This document shows, piece after piece, positions 25,569 to 35,100 of a stretch of 64,000 bases of DNA. Made by a program: the position numbers and the translations under genes. The notes beneath the pieces were generated by a model, which did not search any database, was not told the DNA's origin, and saw nothing but the letters and a program-made list of their open reading frames with translations. Position 1 is the first letter of the stretch. Each line of letters opens with the position of its first letter. Origin of the DNA: JAPULR01 sp963665075 (GTDB lineage Bacteria; Chloroflexota; Dehalococcoidia; Lucifugimonadales; GCA-2712585); the NCBI GenBank assembly GCA_963665075.1, contig OY762063.1:1178001-1242000 (forward strand), read 5' to 3'.

Positions 25569-25676
25569 ATGTTCCAAGAGAACATGAACCATCCGCGTTT
25601 ATCCGTACAGCGGCTTGGGCATTTCGTTCATCCCAATGCGAAAATCGGAGACTCCCGCTTCCAAGGCATCAGTTGA
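25569..25676 (+). CDS. Possible 35-residue leader ORF
   Basis: A short ORF begins at ATG 25569, eight bases after an AAGGA Shine-Dalgarno-like run, and ends at TGA 25674-25676. It encodes a 35-residue basic peptide with four His and no Cys. It lies in the long leader between the Zur-like palindrome and the zinc-protein gene. It resembles no known family and could be chance; a translated upstream ORF that modulates expression is an alternative. Confidence 0.2.
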   Translation: MFQENMNHPRLSVQRLGHFVHPNAKIGDSRFQGIS

Positions 25677-25825
25677 GCGCAATATCTCTTTGGCATTGCC
25701 CACAGGCTGAATTACCATCCATTGAAGGGCAAGTCTCTTACGACGCTCGTAGATCAGCCGCATTCGGGGATTCCCTGAAGCCACCAACCTTGTAGAGAGC
25801 AACGGAAAAATACACGGAGGAATAC
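25677..25825. other. Leader region before the zinc-binding lipoprotein gene
   Basis: No convincing gene or hairpin. On the minus strand an open frame (to 25599) includes a 54-residue basic stretch starting at an internal Met (MRLIYERRKRL), which could be a degraded fragment, but it runs into the coding start of the next gene and has no support. The GGAGG at 25816-25820 is the ribosome-binding site of the gene at 25826. Confidence 0.35.
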
Positions 25826-28165
25826 ATGATACGATTTCGCAGCCTAATGCTGCATAAGGTATACATCGGCGCGCTGGCCCTGCTGGGAATAATGGCGCTG
25901 GCAGCCATTGCCGCATGCGCCAGCGACCCTGAACCTACGGAGACCCCGGCGGCCACGCCCGCCGCCACTCAGGCGACGGCGGCGCCCACACCGGCAGCCG
26001 CAGCCCCGACACCGGAGCCCACGGCCCGACAGACTCCATCGGCTCCCGCGCCAACGGCAAAGCCAAGCACGCCGGCGCCAACGACGGAGACGCCCGCCGA
26101 CCCGGGCCCGGTATTGCAGATTGTAACCACGACGAACTTCGTCGCCGACTGGGTCAGGAACGTGGGCGGGGATAGAGTCGAAGTATTCAGCCTTCTGGCC
26201 CCCGGAAGCGACCCCCATTCCTATCAGCCTGGAGCGAGGGACGTGGCCAGAATCGCCGACGCGGACATGGTTCTGAGCGTGGGTTTGGGTCTGGAAGCGG
26301 GCTGGCTCACGGAACTCATACACAACGCCAGCGTGGACGAACACGGAATCGTAGCGCTGGGCAATCACATCGACCCCATCGAAACGGAGGAGACCGGCGC
26401 CCACGGGGATGAGCACGAGGGTGAAGAGGAGCACGGTACGGCCACGGGTCGGCTGATAATCGCCGACCGGGAGCAGGCGGCCCTATCCGTTCTCGACCTG
26501 ACTACGGAAGGTCTCGCCGAGCTTCGCATCCCCGTCGCAGCGGCGGGCGCGAGCCTCTACTCCAGCCCCAGCGGTCGCTTCCTCTTCGCCATCGCCCGCG
26601 GGCCCGAGGATAACGACGACCGGGTCCACGTGTTCGACGGCGGAGTGTACCTGGAAGAGCACGACGGACACATGGACCTGATTTCCGAACCAGTCACCCT
26701 GATGGACGTGGGCACCACCGACGAGAGGCCGGTGCACGTAAGCGTCCATGCCGGTTGGACGGCCATCTACCACGACGGCACGGGCCGGGCCGCTCTCTTC
26801 GAGGAGCATGACCTGGAGGAAGAGTACAACGACTACGAACCCATCTGGATGGAGGCAGGATTGCAGCACGGGGCCGTGGTTCCCCTGGGCGAAGATTTCT
26901 TCATGGTCACGTCCAACAACCCGGACTATCCGGCGACGGCGACCAGCAGCCTGCCCCTGGGCGTCGAGGTTCGCACAGCCGACAACGTGACGGTCTACGA
27001 CGCAAGCAACCGGTCTTGCCCCGGCATGCACGGTGAAGCTCCCAGCCACGACGGCGTCCTCTTCGGCTGCGTCGGCGGCGTTCTCTTCGTGGAAGGCCAT
27101 GACGGAGAATACGAGCACGTCTTCATCGACAACCCGGCGGAGATGAACGAGGCCGCGCGCATCGGCTCGGTGTGGGGCCACGAGGACTCGCCCCACTTCT
27201 TCGGCTCCGCTTCCTACAGGCACGAGGGCGCGTCCGTATACGACGGCCTCTGGATGATTGACGCCGAGGGCGGAGAGATTGCACAAGTCATGCCTTCGAC
27301 GGATGAGAAGCGGGTCTACGGCGCGGCCTTCGACGGGCACGGAGAGGAATTCTTCGCGCTTTCGGCTGACGGAATGCTGAACGTCATCAATCCCGAGACC
27401 GGCGAAGTGGAAGAAGAGATGCAGCTGGTAGATCCCTTCGACGGCGACACGTCGCCGTCATTCATCGTCGTTGGCGAGATGATCTACGTCTCCGACAGAG
27501 CCTCGGGTCGCATCTTCGAGTTCAGCGTGGCCGACGGCGAAATCGAGCGCGAGTGGGGCATTGACGGAACGCCCGGCCGTATCGCCTTCGTTGGCGTGGG
27601 CGGTGCCGCCAGCTTCGAAGAGCACGACCACGGCCCGCTGGACCCCCACTTCTGGTTCGACCCGCTTCGCGTGAAGATAGCCATCGACGAAATAGCCGAG
27701 CATCTAGCTGAGGAGAACCCGCAGAGCGCGGACTTCTTCCACGCAAACGCGGAGAATTACATGTCGCAGCTGGACGAGCTTCACGCCTGGACTCTGGAGC
27801 AGGTGGAGCAGGCGCCGGTGGAAAACAGGCTGCTGGTAACGTCCCACGACACCCTAACCTACTTCGCGAAGCTGTACGGCTTCGAAGTAATCGGCACCGT
27901 CATACCCTCCACCCTCTCTACGGAGACTGAGCCGTCCGCCAAGGAACTGGCTCACCTGATAGAGGAGATTGAGGAGTTTGGAGTGGCCGCAGTGTTTGGC
28001 GAGACCACCGTCAGCGAGCGGCTGGCCCAGACCATCGCGGACGAAACCGGCGCGAAGCTGGTCCGTCTCTACTCCGGCTCCCTTGGGCCGGAGGGCAGCG
28101 GCGCGGACACGTACATCACAATGGTGCGCTACAACGTGGAGAGCATTGTGGAAGCGCTGAAATAG
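25826..28165 (+). CDS. Zinc-binding lipoprotein: ZnuA/AztC-type solute-binding protein split by an AztD-like beta-propeller
   Basis: 779 residues. A lipoprotein signal ends at Cys31 (AIAAC), then a Thr/Pro/Ala linker to ~90. Residues 95-180 are the first lobe of a cluster A-I zinc-binding protein (VTTTNFVADWVRNVGGDRV; SDPHSYQPG with ligand His131). The acidic His loop (GAHGDEHEGEEEHG, ~191-204) is followed by ~395 extra residues, 205-600, with repeated strand pairs such as RLIIADREQ, SSPSGRFLFAIARG, EEHDGHMDL, resembling the zinc metallochaperone AztD. The second lobe resumes at EEHDHGPLDPHFWFDP (His608), TSHDTL (His674), GETTVS (Glu726) and GSGADTYITM (Asp761). No ABC permease or ATPase is adjacent. 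GGAGG precedes the ATG by five bases. Confidence 0.85.
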   Translation: MIRFRSLMLHKVYIGALALLGIMALAAIAACASDPEPTETPAATPAATQATAAPTPAAAAPTPEPTARQTPSAPAPTAKPSTPAPTTETPADPGPVLQIVTTTNFVADWVRNVGGDRVEVFSLLAPGSDPHSYQPGARDVARIADADMVLSVGLGLEAGWLTELIHNASVDEHGIVALGNHIDPIETEETGAHGDEHEGEEEHGTATGRLIIADREQAALSVLDLTTEGLAELRIPVAAAGASLYSSPSGRFLFAIARGPEDNDDRVHVFDGGVYLEEHDGHMDLISEPVTLMDVGTTDERPVHVSVHAGWTAIYHDGTGRAALFEEHDLEEEYNDYEPIWMEAGLQHGAVVPLGEDFFMVTSNNPDYPATATSSLPLGVEVRTADNVTVYDASNRSCPGMHGEAPSHDGVLFGCVGGVLFVEGHDGEYEHVFIDNPAEMNEAARIGSVWGHEDSPHFFGSASYRHEGASVYDGLWMIDAEGGEIAQVMPSTDEKRVYGAAFDGHGEEFFALSADGMLNVINPETGEVEEEMQLVDPFDGDTSPSFIVVGEMIYVSDRASGRIFEFSVADGEIEREWGIDGTPGRIAFVGVGGAASFEEHDHGPLDPHFWFDPLRVKIAIDEIAEHLAEENPQSADFFHANAENYMSQLDELHAWTLEQVEQAPVENRLLVTSHDTLTYFAKLYGFEVIGTVIPSTLSTETEPSAKELAHLIEEIEEFGVAAVFGETTVSERLAQTIADETGAKLVRLYSGSLGPEGSGADTYITMVRYNVESIVEALK

Positions 28166-28303
28166 ACAAAATCAACGTCGCCGAGCCGCCGTACCCCCGC
28201 GGACAGGCCGGCGACAGCCGGGAGCCTCGGTTCCGAGGCTTCAATCGCAACGGCTGAGAGCGTGGCACACCGTTCAGCAGCGCGAACCACGCTCGAAGCC
28301 AAC
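28166..28303. other. Intergenic region with a small GC-rich hairpin
   Basis: No gene seen. Contains an 8-bp perfect inverted repeat, AGCCTCGG-TT-CCGAGGCT (28223-28240), without a following T-tract; it may help fold the 3' end of the upstream message. Confidence 0.4.
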
Positions 28304-28340
28304 AGGAGAGGCGGTCTGATTGACCGCCTCTCCTGATTTT
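28304..28340. terminator. Strong intrinsic terminator hairpin
   Basis: A perfect 13-bp stem, AGGAGAGGCGGTC (28304-28316) and its complement (28322-28334), with a 5-base loop TGATT, followed by GATTTTCCTGTT. It ends the zinc-binding lipoprotein transcript. The stem is also readable in the other orientation, downstream of the convergent lipoprotein gene that ends at 28389, so it may serve both. Confidence 0.8.
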
Positions 28341-28388
28341 CCTGTTGCGCGCCGCAATAAGGTCAGCGGGTTGCTCAACTACCCCGGC

Positions 28389-28853
28389 CTATTCGGGCTT
28401 CAAGTAGGTGAGGAGCCATTCTCCCACGAATTCTTCGTAGACGAACACCATCTTCACCTCGCCTCCCGGGTAGCGAGCGGTGTGCCTAATCTCCCACTTC
28501 CCGGGGGCGATTTCCTTGGGAGGCGCCGTCTCCTCCGCCGTAAAGATCAGGCCCCGGTCCTTGAAGGGCTGCATATTCGAACGAAGCGACTCCTTCTCCT
28601 CCTCCCAGTAGTCGTCCGAATAGAAGGCCTCCAGCGCGTTCGGGTCGTGGGTATTGTAGACATCCCACAACTGGAAGCTCTTATCTCTGAGGTGCTCCAC
28701 AAGGCCAACCAGTCCGCCGGAGTCGGCTTCCCCGGCGGGCGCGGGCGTTTCGGCGACCTCGGCGGGGGTCTCCTCATCCGCCGACCCGCCACACCCTATC
28801 AGAGCCAGGGACAGAGCCAACATGACCGCCAAGGCTATTCCTCTCCAAACCAT
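28389..28853 (-). CDS. Small NTF2-like lipoprotein
   Basis: 154 residues from ATG 28853, with AGGAGG eight bases upstream. An earlier ATG adds 10 residues over this site. The signal peptide ends with a lipobox (ALIGC), followed by a Glu/Pro/Ala linker. The mature part has a helix with LVEHLRDKSFQLWDVYNTHD and then strands ending in WEIRHTARYPG and VFVYEEFVGEWLLTYLKPE, an order typical of SnoaL/NTF2-like folds. Ligand unknown. Same strand as the giant gene upstream and separated from it by 255 bases. Confidence 0.75.
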   Translation of the reverse strand: MVWRGIALAVMLALSLALIGCGGSADEETPAEVAETPAPAGEADSGGLVGLVEHLRDKSFQLWDVYNTHDPNALEAFYSDDYWEEEKESLRSNMQPFKDRGLIFTAEETAPPKEIAPGKWEIRHTARYPGGEVKMVFVYEEFVGEWLLTYLKPE

Positions 28854-29108
28854 ATCATTCACCTCCTGCGGCGACGTTTGCATAACCGCCGCCTTCCATT
28901 ATCCACCCTGCCACATTGTGTGGAAAGACCTAGCGAGGGGGCCTCGTCAGCTTTTTCAATTCCAGAAGAGAGGCGTGCAGGGTTCTCTCGACACCCCCTC
29001 GTAGCGGCAAAGCGGAACCGCTAATCGTTTGGCTCAGCCGAAGTGAATTAGATACAGAATGGCGGGCGGCATTGCGCCGCGGGGGTTTCCGTCATTACCG
29101 CCGCCGTC
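28854..29108. other. Gap between giant gene and lipoprotein gene
   Basis: No coding support. It includes a short palindrome, CCACATTGTGTGG (28911-28923), and a GATAAT-like -10 candidate on the minus strand a little downstream of it, so a lipoprotein promoter here is possible. Downstream of the giant gene stop there are only weak hairpins (GCGGC-GCAAT-GCCGC near 29075-29090) and no T-tract, so its terminator is not evident. Confidence 0.35.
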
Positions 29109-32100
29109 CTACTCATCCGGTTCTTCGTCTTTCCTGGATCTCCTCCTACCCGCCAACATTCTGTACAGGACGAAACCGGCTGCGGCGGCAATGGCCGCAC
29201 TGGCGACTATCAAGCCGATTATAAGGCCGGGTATCCTTCCGTCGTCTTCGGCCACCGGCGGCGCGGGCGTGGGTTCGGGCGTCGGCCTCGCCGTAGGCAT
29301 GGGCGTAGGCTCCGGCGGCGCGGGCGTCGGAGTCGGCGTCGCCACCGCTAAGGGCGTCGGCCCGGGAGTCGGTGCGGGTTCGGGCGTCGGCGTGAGAGCA
29401 GGCTCCGGCGTCAGCTCCGGCGTCGGCAGCGGCCTCACCCTGACAGGCGGTTCCGCCGTCGGACTGGGGGTAGGTTCAGGCGTAGGCTCTGGCGTAGGCT
29501 CCGGCGTGGGTTCAGGCGTAGGTTCGGGCGTCGGCTCCGGCGTAGGTTCAGGCGTCGGCTCCGGCGTAGGCTCCGGCGTGGGTTCGGGCGTAGGTTCGGG
29601 CGTCGGCTCCGGTGTAGGCTCCGGCTCGGGCACCGGCTCAGGCTCGGGCTCAGGTTCAGGGGCAGGCGCGGGAGCCGGGACGGACCCACGCGCCGTCGGC
29701 GGGTCTTCGGGAGGCGGCGGAGCGGGCCTGACTTTATCCGTCGTGATGTCCTGTATGAATATATCGTGGAAGCCGGGATCGTGGCTGTAGGCCTTGTGGC
29801 TGATAGTAACGCTGCCGCTTCGCGCCGTAAACGTGACGGTCTGCGGCGAGTCCCAATGGCTTGGCACGAACCTGAGGCGCGCGGGTCTGACGCTCGCGTT
29901 CGTGCCGGTTATCTCAATAATTACATCGCTGGTGGACGGCTTCGCAGTAAGTTTGACGGTGTACGAGACGGCGGTGCCTATCTGCACCTCGCCATCATCT
30001 ATCTCTATGGTCGTTCCATCAACTGTCGAGATGCTTGTGGATACCTTTTGCACGTCGAGGGCGACGCTGCGCGTGTATACGAGCTGTTCCCCGGAGGACT
30101 TGCCGTCGTCGTCAGAAGTCACGGCGGAGTTGACCGCGCGGACCTTGAAGCCGTACCGGGACATGGCATCGAGCTGCGGGCCGGAAAGGGGCACGACGGC
30201 CTCGCGGACGTCGGGGCCGCCGGGCAGCTCAGTCCATTTGTCGGGGAATGCGTCGGGATATTCGCGCTGCTTGTACTGCCATTCGGTGATGGTGGAGTCG
30301 TACGGGTTGGGGTCGTTCCACGTAAGCCTGACCTCGCCAGGATTGTCTGTGAGGGCCGCCCCGAAGTCCCGCGGCGCGTCGGGGGCGGTGACAGCGAGGT
30401 TCGAAGTGGTCAGCTGGTTAACAGTAGAGGGGCCGGCGCCGGCCGTGTTGACGGCCCGAAGCTGGAAGCTGTAAGTCTGCCCATCATCCAGACCGGTCAC
30501 CGTGTAGCTCGTCCTGGGAATCGTATCGGTTTGGGTCGTGACGGCCAGGCTGAACGCGCTGGATCCCGACGACGATGATTGGACCATCGCCGATATGTCC
30601 TTCCATCCCGCGTTGGTTGGCGGGGTGGCCGTTGCCTCATCCGTCGCGGGATGGATCATCGGACGCACTTCCACGACACACACCTGCCCGACGGCGCAGG
30701 CGGCGGCGTAGGAGACGGTGTCATTGTCGCTGTTCGCAATGTCCGTCCAGTTGCCGAAGTTTGCCGTTCCCGCCTTCGTTCGATACTGGTACTTCTCGAT
30801 GGTGTTGTTATCGGGGTCGGTCCACGTAAGCGTCTCCGTGTTATTGACGCCGTTGAAGGCGGTGAAGCTCCACTCGGCCACGGCGGCCAGGGGCCTGTCC
30901 TCGCTGCTATTGTCCTGCTCAACCGGCGCAACCTGGACGACGTGCTGCGTTCCGGTGGTCAGGCCCGTCAGCGTGTAGGAAGTCTGGGTGGCCGGGACGC
31001 ATGGAGAATCGCAGGGTATGTCGTGCCAACCCGCCGCCTCGGAAGGCGTGGAGGTCACTGCGCCCAGGGCCGTTCCCACCAGGTTATCGCTTACATTCAG
31101 CGCCCGCGTCTTGAAAGCGTATTCCGTGCCGTTGGTGAGGTCGGTCACGACGTAAGAGGCGAGGGCGCCGTCCGTATAGGCGCAGCAATCGCGCAAGTCA
31201 ACCTCCATTTTACGCGAGGAACTGAGTTTCACGTTCACGCTCTGCGCCGTGTGCCAGTTGGAGGGGGTGAAGGTCAGACTGGACGGGCTGAAGACCACGT
31301 GCGTTTCCGAGAACGTAAACGTCACATTGTGGGAAGGCTTGGAGTCGAGCTTCACGCTGACCGTCTGCTCCGTGTCCCAGTTGGAGGTCTCGAAAGTCAA
31401 GTCGGACGGAGTGATAGTGGGGTGGGACTCCATATCCGTCCATAGTTCAGCCACGGGCGTAGCTTCAACCGGGCCGAGAATCAGCCCCACCGGGCTGTTG
31501 GAGGAGTTCACCGCCCGCACCTGGAAGGTGTATTCCGTGCCGTTCGTAATATTGGAAACGTCAATGGAAATGGTATCCTGGCCGGTGGTGGGCGCGGTGA
31601 ACCAGCTACTATATCCGCCGGTGGTCTTGTGTTGAACCTGCCAATTGGCGATGGTCGAGTCGTTGGGATTAGTCCAGCTAAGGGTGACCCCGGCGCTGGC
31701 CGGCGTCGCCTTGAGGCCGTTGGCCTTCGCGCTGACCTGCTGATGCTGCCACTTGACGATGGTCGAGTTTTCGGGGTCGTCCCAGCTGAGGACGACGTGG
31801 GCGTCGCCCGGCTGCGCCTTCAGTCCGCTGGTCGTGCTAACCTGCCGGTACTGCCATTTGACGATTTCGCTGTTGTTCGGGTCGTCCCACGCCAGCGTGA
31901 CTTCCTTGGCGGAGCCGATGTTGCCGATGGCCCATTGGCCCACCGACGGGAGCGGCGTCAAGGCGTTCGGCTTCACCGCCCGCACCTGGAAGGTGTATTC
32001 CGTGGCGTCGGTTAGGCCGGTGACGGTGTAGGAATTCTGCGTCCTCATGGTGCACGGCGACGCGCAGGGTATATTTGTCCAACTGCCGTAGTCGCCCGTG

Positions 32101-35100
32101 CCCTCCTTCTGCCGGTACTGCCAGCCGGTGATGGCGCTGTCGTTGGGGTTCGTCCAGTACAGCGTCGCTTGCTTGTCGGCGACGACGACGGCAAGAGTGC
32201 CCTCCATCGAGCGGTACTGGTACTTCGAGATGGACGGGTCGTTGGGGTCCGTCCATGTCAGTTTGACCTGGAAGTTGGATATTTGGCTGGGATCACCCGT
32301 GAAGTTCACGGGCATGTTCGGCAGAAGCGTAACTCCCCGCGCGTTCGACGCCGCGCCCTTGCCGGCCACGTTGACGGCGCGGACCTGGAAGCGCATCACC
32401 GCGCCAGTCACGCCCCCTACCTCGTGCGTCAGCTTGTCCTTCTCCCTGTTCGCCGTCTTCCACGTCGCGGCGGCCAGCTTCGTCGCCCATTCCGTGTCGG
32501 TGGTGTCGGCGTCGCCGGTGGCTGCGCGGTACTCCCATCCGCTTATGGACGGGTCGGGCGGTACGAGGGCGGCCCAGTTCAGCGTCACGTCGAAGTCATT
32601 GCTCTCCCCCTCATACTTTACGTGGGCGTCTTCTATCTCCGCCAACGCGGCGGCGGCGGGCGTGAGGGTGATGGTGGCGACGCTGGAGGCCGTGCCGCCG
32701 CCGGAGATGTTGAAGGCGCGAACCTGGATCTGGTATCCGGCCCCGGTAGCGCCGAAGGGGATGACGTAGCTTCTCGTGTCCTTGTCGCTTCCGGGGATGT
32801 CCGTCCAGCCGGCGGCGTTGAGGTCGGAGCCGGTCACTACCGCGCGATACTGCCACTTGATGATTGTGGCGTCCGACGGCAGCTGCCAATTCAGCGTCAG
32901 CTGGAAGTCGTTGGTCGCAGCTTTGTACGACTTCGTGGCGGCGAGGCTTTGGGGTTCGTCGGGCCTGGCCGGCAGGTTGACGCTGGCCTCGTCCGACGCG
33001 GGGCTGTCGCCGGCCGGGTTCACGGCGCGAATCTTGAAGGCGTAGGTCGTGTCGCTGGTCAGGCCGGAGATTACGAAAGTCCTGGTGCTCGCCTTGCTGG
33101 GGGACATGTCCGCCCAGCCGCCGTCCGCCGTGGGCGTGACCGTCACTTCGTCCAGCGCCGTCCGCCCCTGCCCTCCCTTGAAGGCCCGCACCTCGAAGGC
33201 GTAGGTCGTGCCGTTGGTCAAGCTCGTCGCCGTGTGAGTGGTGGTGGAGGCGCTGCTGCTGGGCACGTCGGTCCAGTTGCCGTAGTCCTGCCCGACGGCC
33301 TTCTTGCGATACTGCCACTTGGTTATGGCGGAATCGTTGGGGTTCGTCCAGGACAGGACGGCCTGGGCGTTGCCGGGCGCGGCGGTGAAGCCTCCGCTGC
33401 CCGCCACGCGCTGTTGATACTGCCACTTGGTGATGGAAGGGAAGCCTGGGGCGTTCCACGACAGGGTCGCCTGCTGGAACCCGGCCGTCGCCGCCAGTCC
33501 CGTGGGCTTGAGGGGCGTGGTGGCGGTAGCCGCAACGTCCGAGCCGGGGCCGGCTACGTCGTTGGTGTTGACGGCCCGCACCCGGAAGTAGTAGGCGGCG
33601 CCCATGTCGAGGCCGGACAGGGTGTGGGAGGTGGTGGACGAGCTGCTGTTCGATATGTCCGTCCAGGCGCCCCAGGCCGCGTCGTCCTTCTTCTGCCGGT
33701 ACTCCCACTCGTCGATGTCGGTGTCCTCGGTTTCCGTCCAGGAGAGGGAGACCGTCGTCCCCGTGGCGCTGGCGGTCAGGCCCTCGGGCTGGGACGGGAC
33801 GGGTATGGGCGTGGCCGTCGCCTCGCCGGACGCGCCGCCCGTGCCGATGGAGTTGACGGCCCGCACCTTGAACTTGTACTCCGTGTTGTTGGTGAGGCCG
33901 GTTACGGTGTAGGAGAGGGTGGACGCGCCGCTGTTGGATATATCCGTCCACGTCCCTCCGTCCTGCTGATACTGGTACTTGGTGATGGAGGAGTCTACGG
34001 GGTCGTCCCAGGTGAGGACGACAACCGTGTCTCCCGGTTCGGCGGTCAGGTTGGCCGGGGCCGCCGGATACATGGTGGAAGTCTTCTCGGCGGAGACAGG
34101 GCCGGGGCCGGTCGCGTTCACGGCCCGCAGTTGGAACTTGTAGGCGATGCCGTTGAGCAGATCGTCCACGGAGTAAGACGTGGCCGTCGCGTCTGTACTG
34201 ATGGTCGTCCATATCTTCAAGTCCGTCGCGGCAACGGCGTTGTTAGACGAGATATAGCCCCGCACCTGGTACATATAGTGGGTTCCGTCGGTCAGGGGCG
34301 CGATGAAGGAATGGGACGTGGTGGTTGCGCTGCTGTTGGATATGTCCGTCCAGTTGCCCCAGTCGTTGCTGCCCACCTTCGAGCGAATTTGCCACTTGGT
34401 TATGCTGGAGTTGCCGGGGTCCGTCCAGTTGAACGTGACCTTTATGCTGTCCCCCGTGCCGATGACGAAGTCGGGGAGGTTCCCCGCTCGCTGCCTGACC
34501 TGCCACTTGGCGATGGTGGAGTTGTTCGGGTTTGTCCACGAGAGGGTGGATTGGGCGTCGCCGCCGTCCACGGAGAAGCCGGCGGGCTTGGCGGGAACCA
34601 TGTGGAACTTCACGGCGTCGGACGCGTCACTCACGCCGCTGGGCTTGGCGCTGTTCACGGCCCGAAGCTGGACCTTGTAGCTCATGCCGTTGGACAGGCT
34701 GAGAGCGTGGGACGTCGTATCCTCGTCGCTGCCGGAGACGTGCTTCCAGCCCTCGTTGATGGTGGGCGTGACGGTCACTGTGTCCAGCGCCGTCTGCGCC
34801 GTGGTCGTGAACGCCCGCACTTCGAACTTGTGAGACCTGCCGTTGGTGAGGCCGGTAACCGTGTATTCCGTGGTTGTCGCGCCGCTGCCCGGCACGTCCT
34901 TCCACGCGTCCCAAGTGATGCCGACCTTCTTGCGGTATTGCCACTTGGTGATGGTGGAGTCGCTTGGGTCGGTCCAGGCGAGCTTGACCTGGGCGTTGCC
35001 GGGTATGGCCTCCGTGCTGTCGTCGGCCACCTGCCAATGTCTGGACTGGAAGCCGTAGCCCGTGACGCTCAGGTCGGAGGTAGCCGTCCAGGACAGGGTC

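Noticed and set aside
25599..25916. Minus-strand frame across the start of the zinc-protein gene
   Set aside because: Overlaps a well-supported signal peptide on the other strand and has no recognised homology; at most a degraded fragment.
28223..28240. Hairpin AGCCTCGG-TT-CCGAGGCT as a terminator
   Set aside because: No T-tract follows; the hairpin at 28304-28340 is the better terminator.
29059..29790. Plus-strand Gly-Ser-Gly-Val repeat protein
   Set aside because: It is the reverse complement of the Pro/Glu/Thr stalk of the giant gene.
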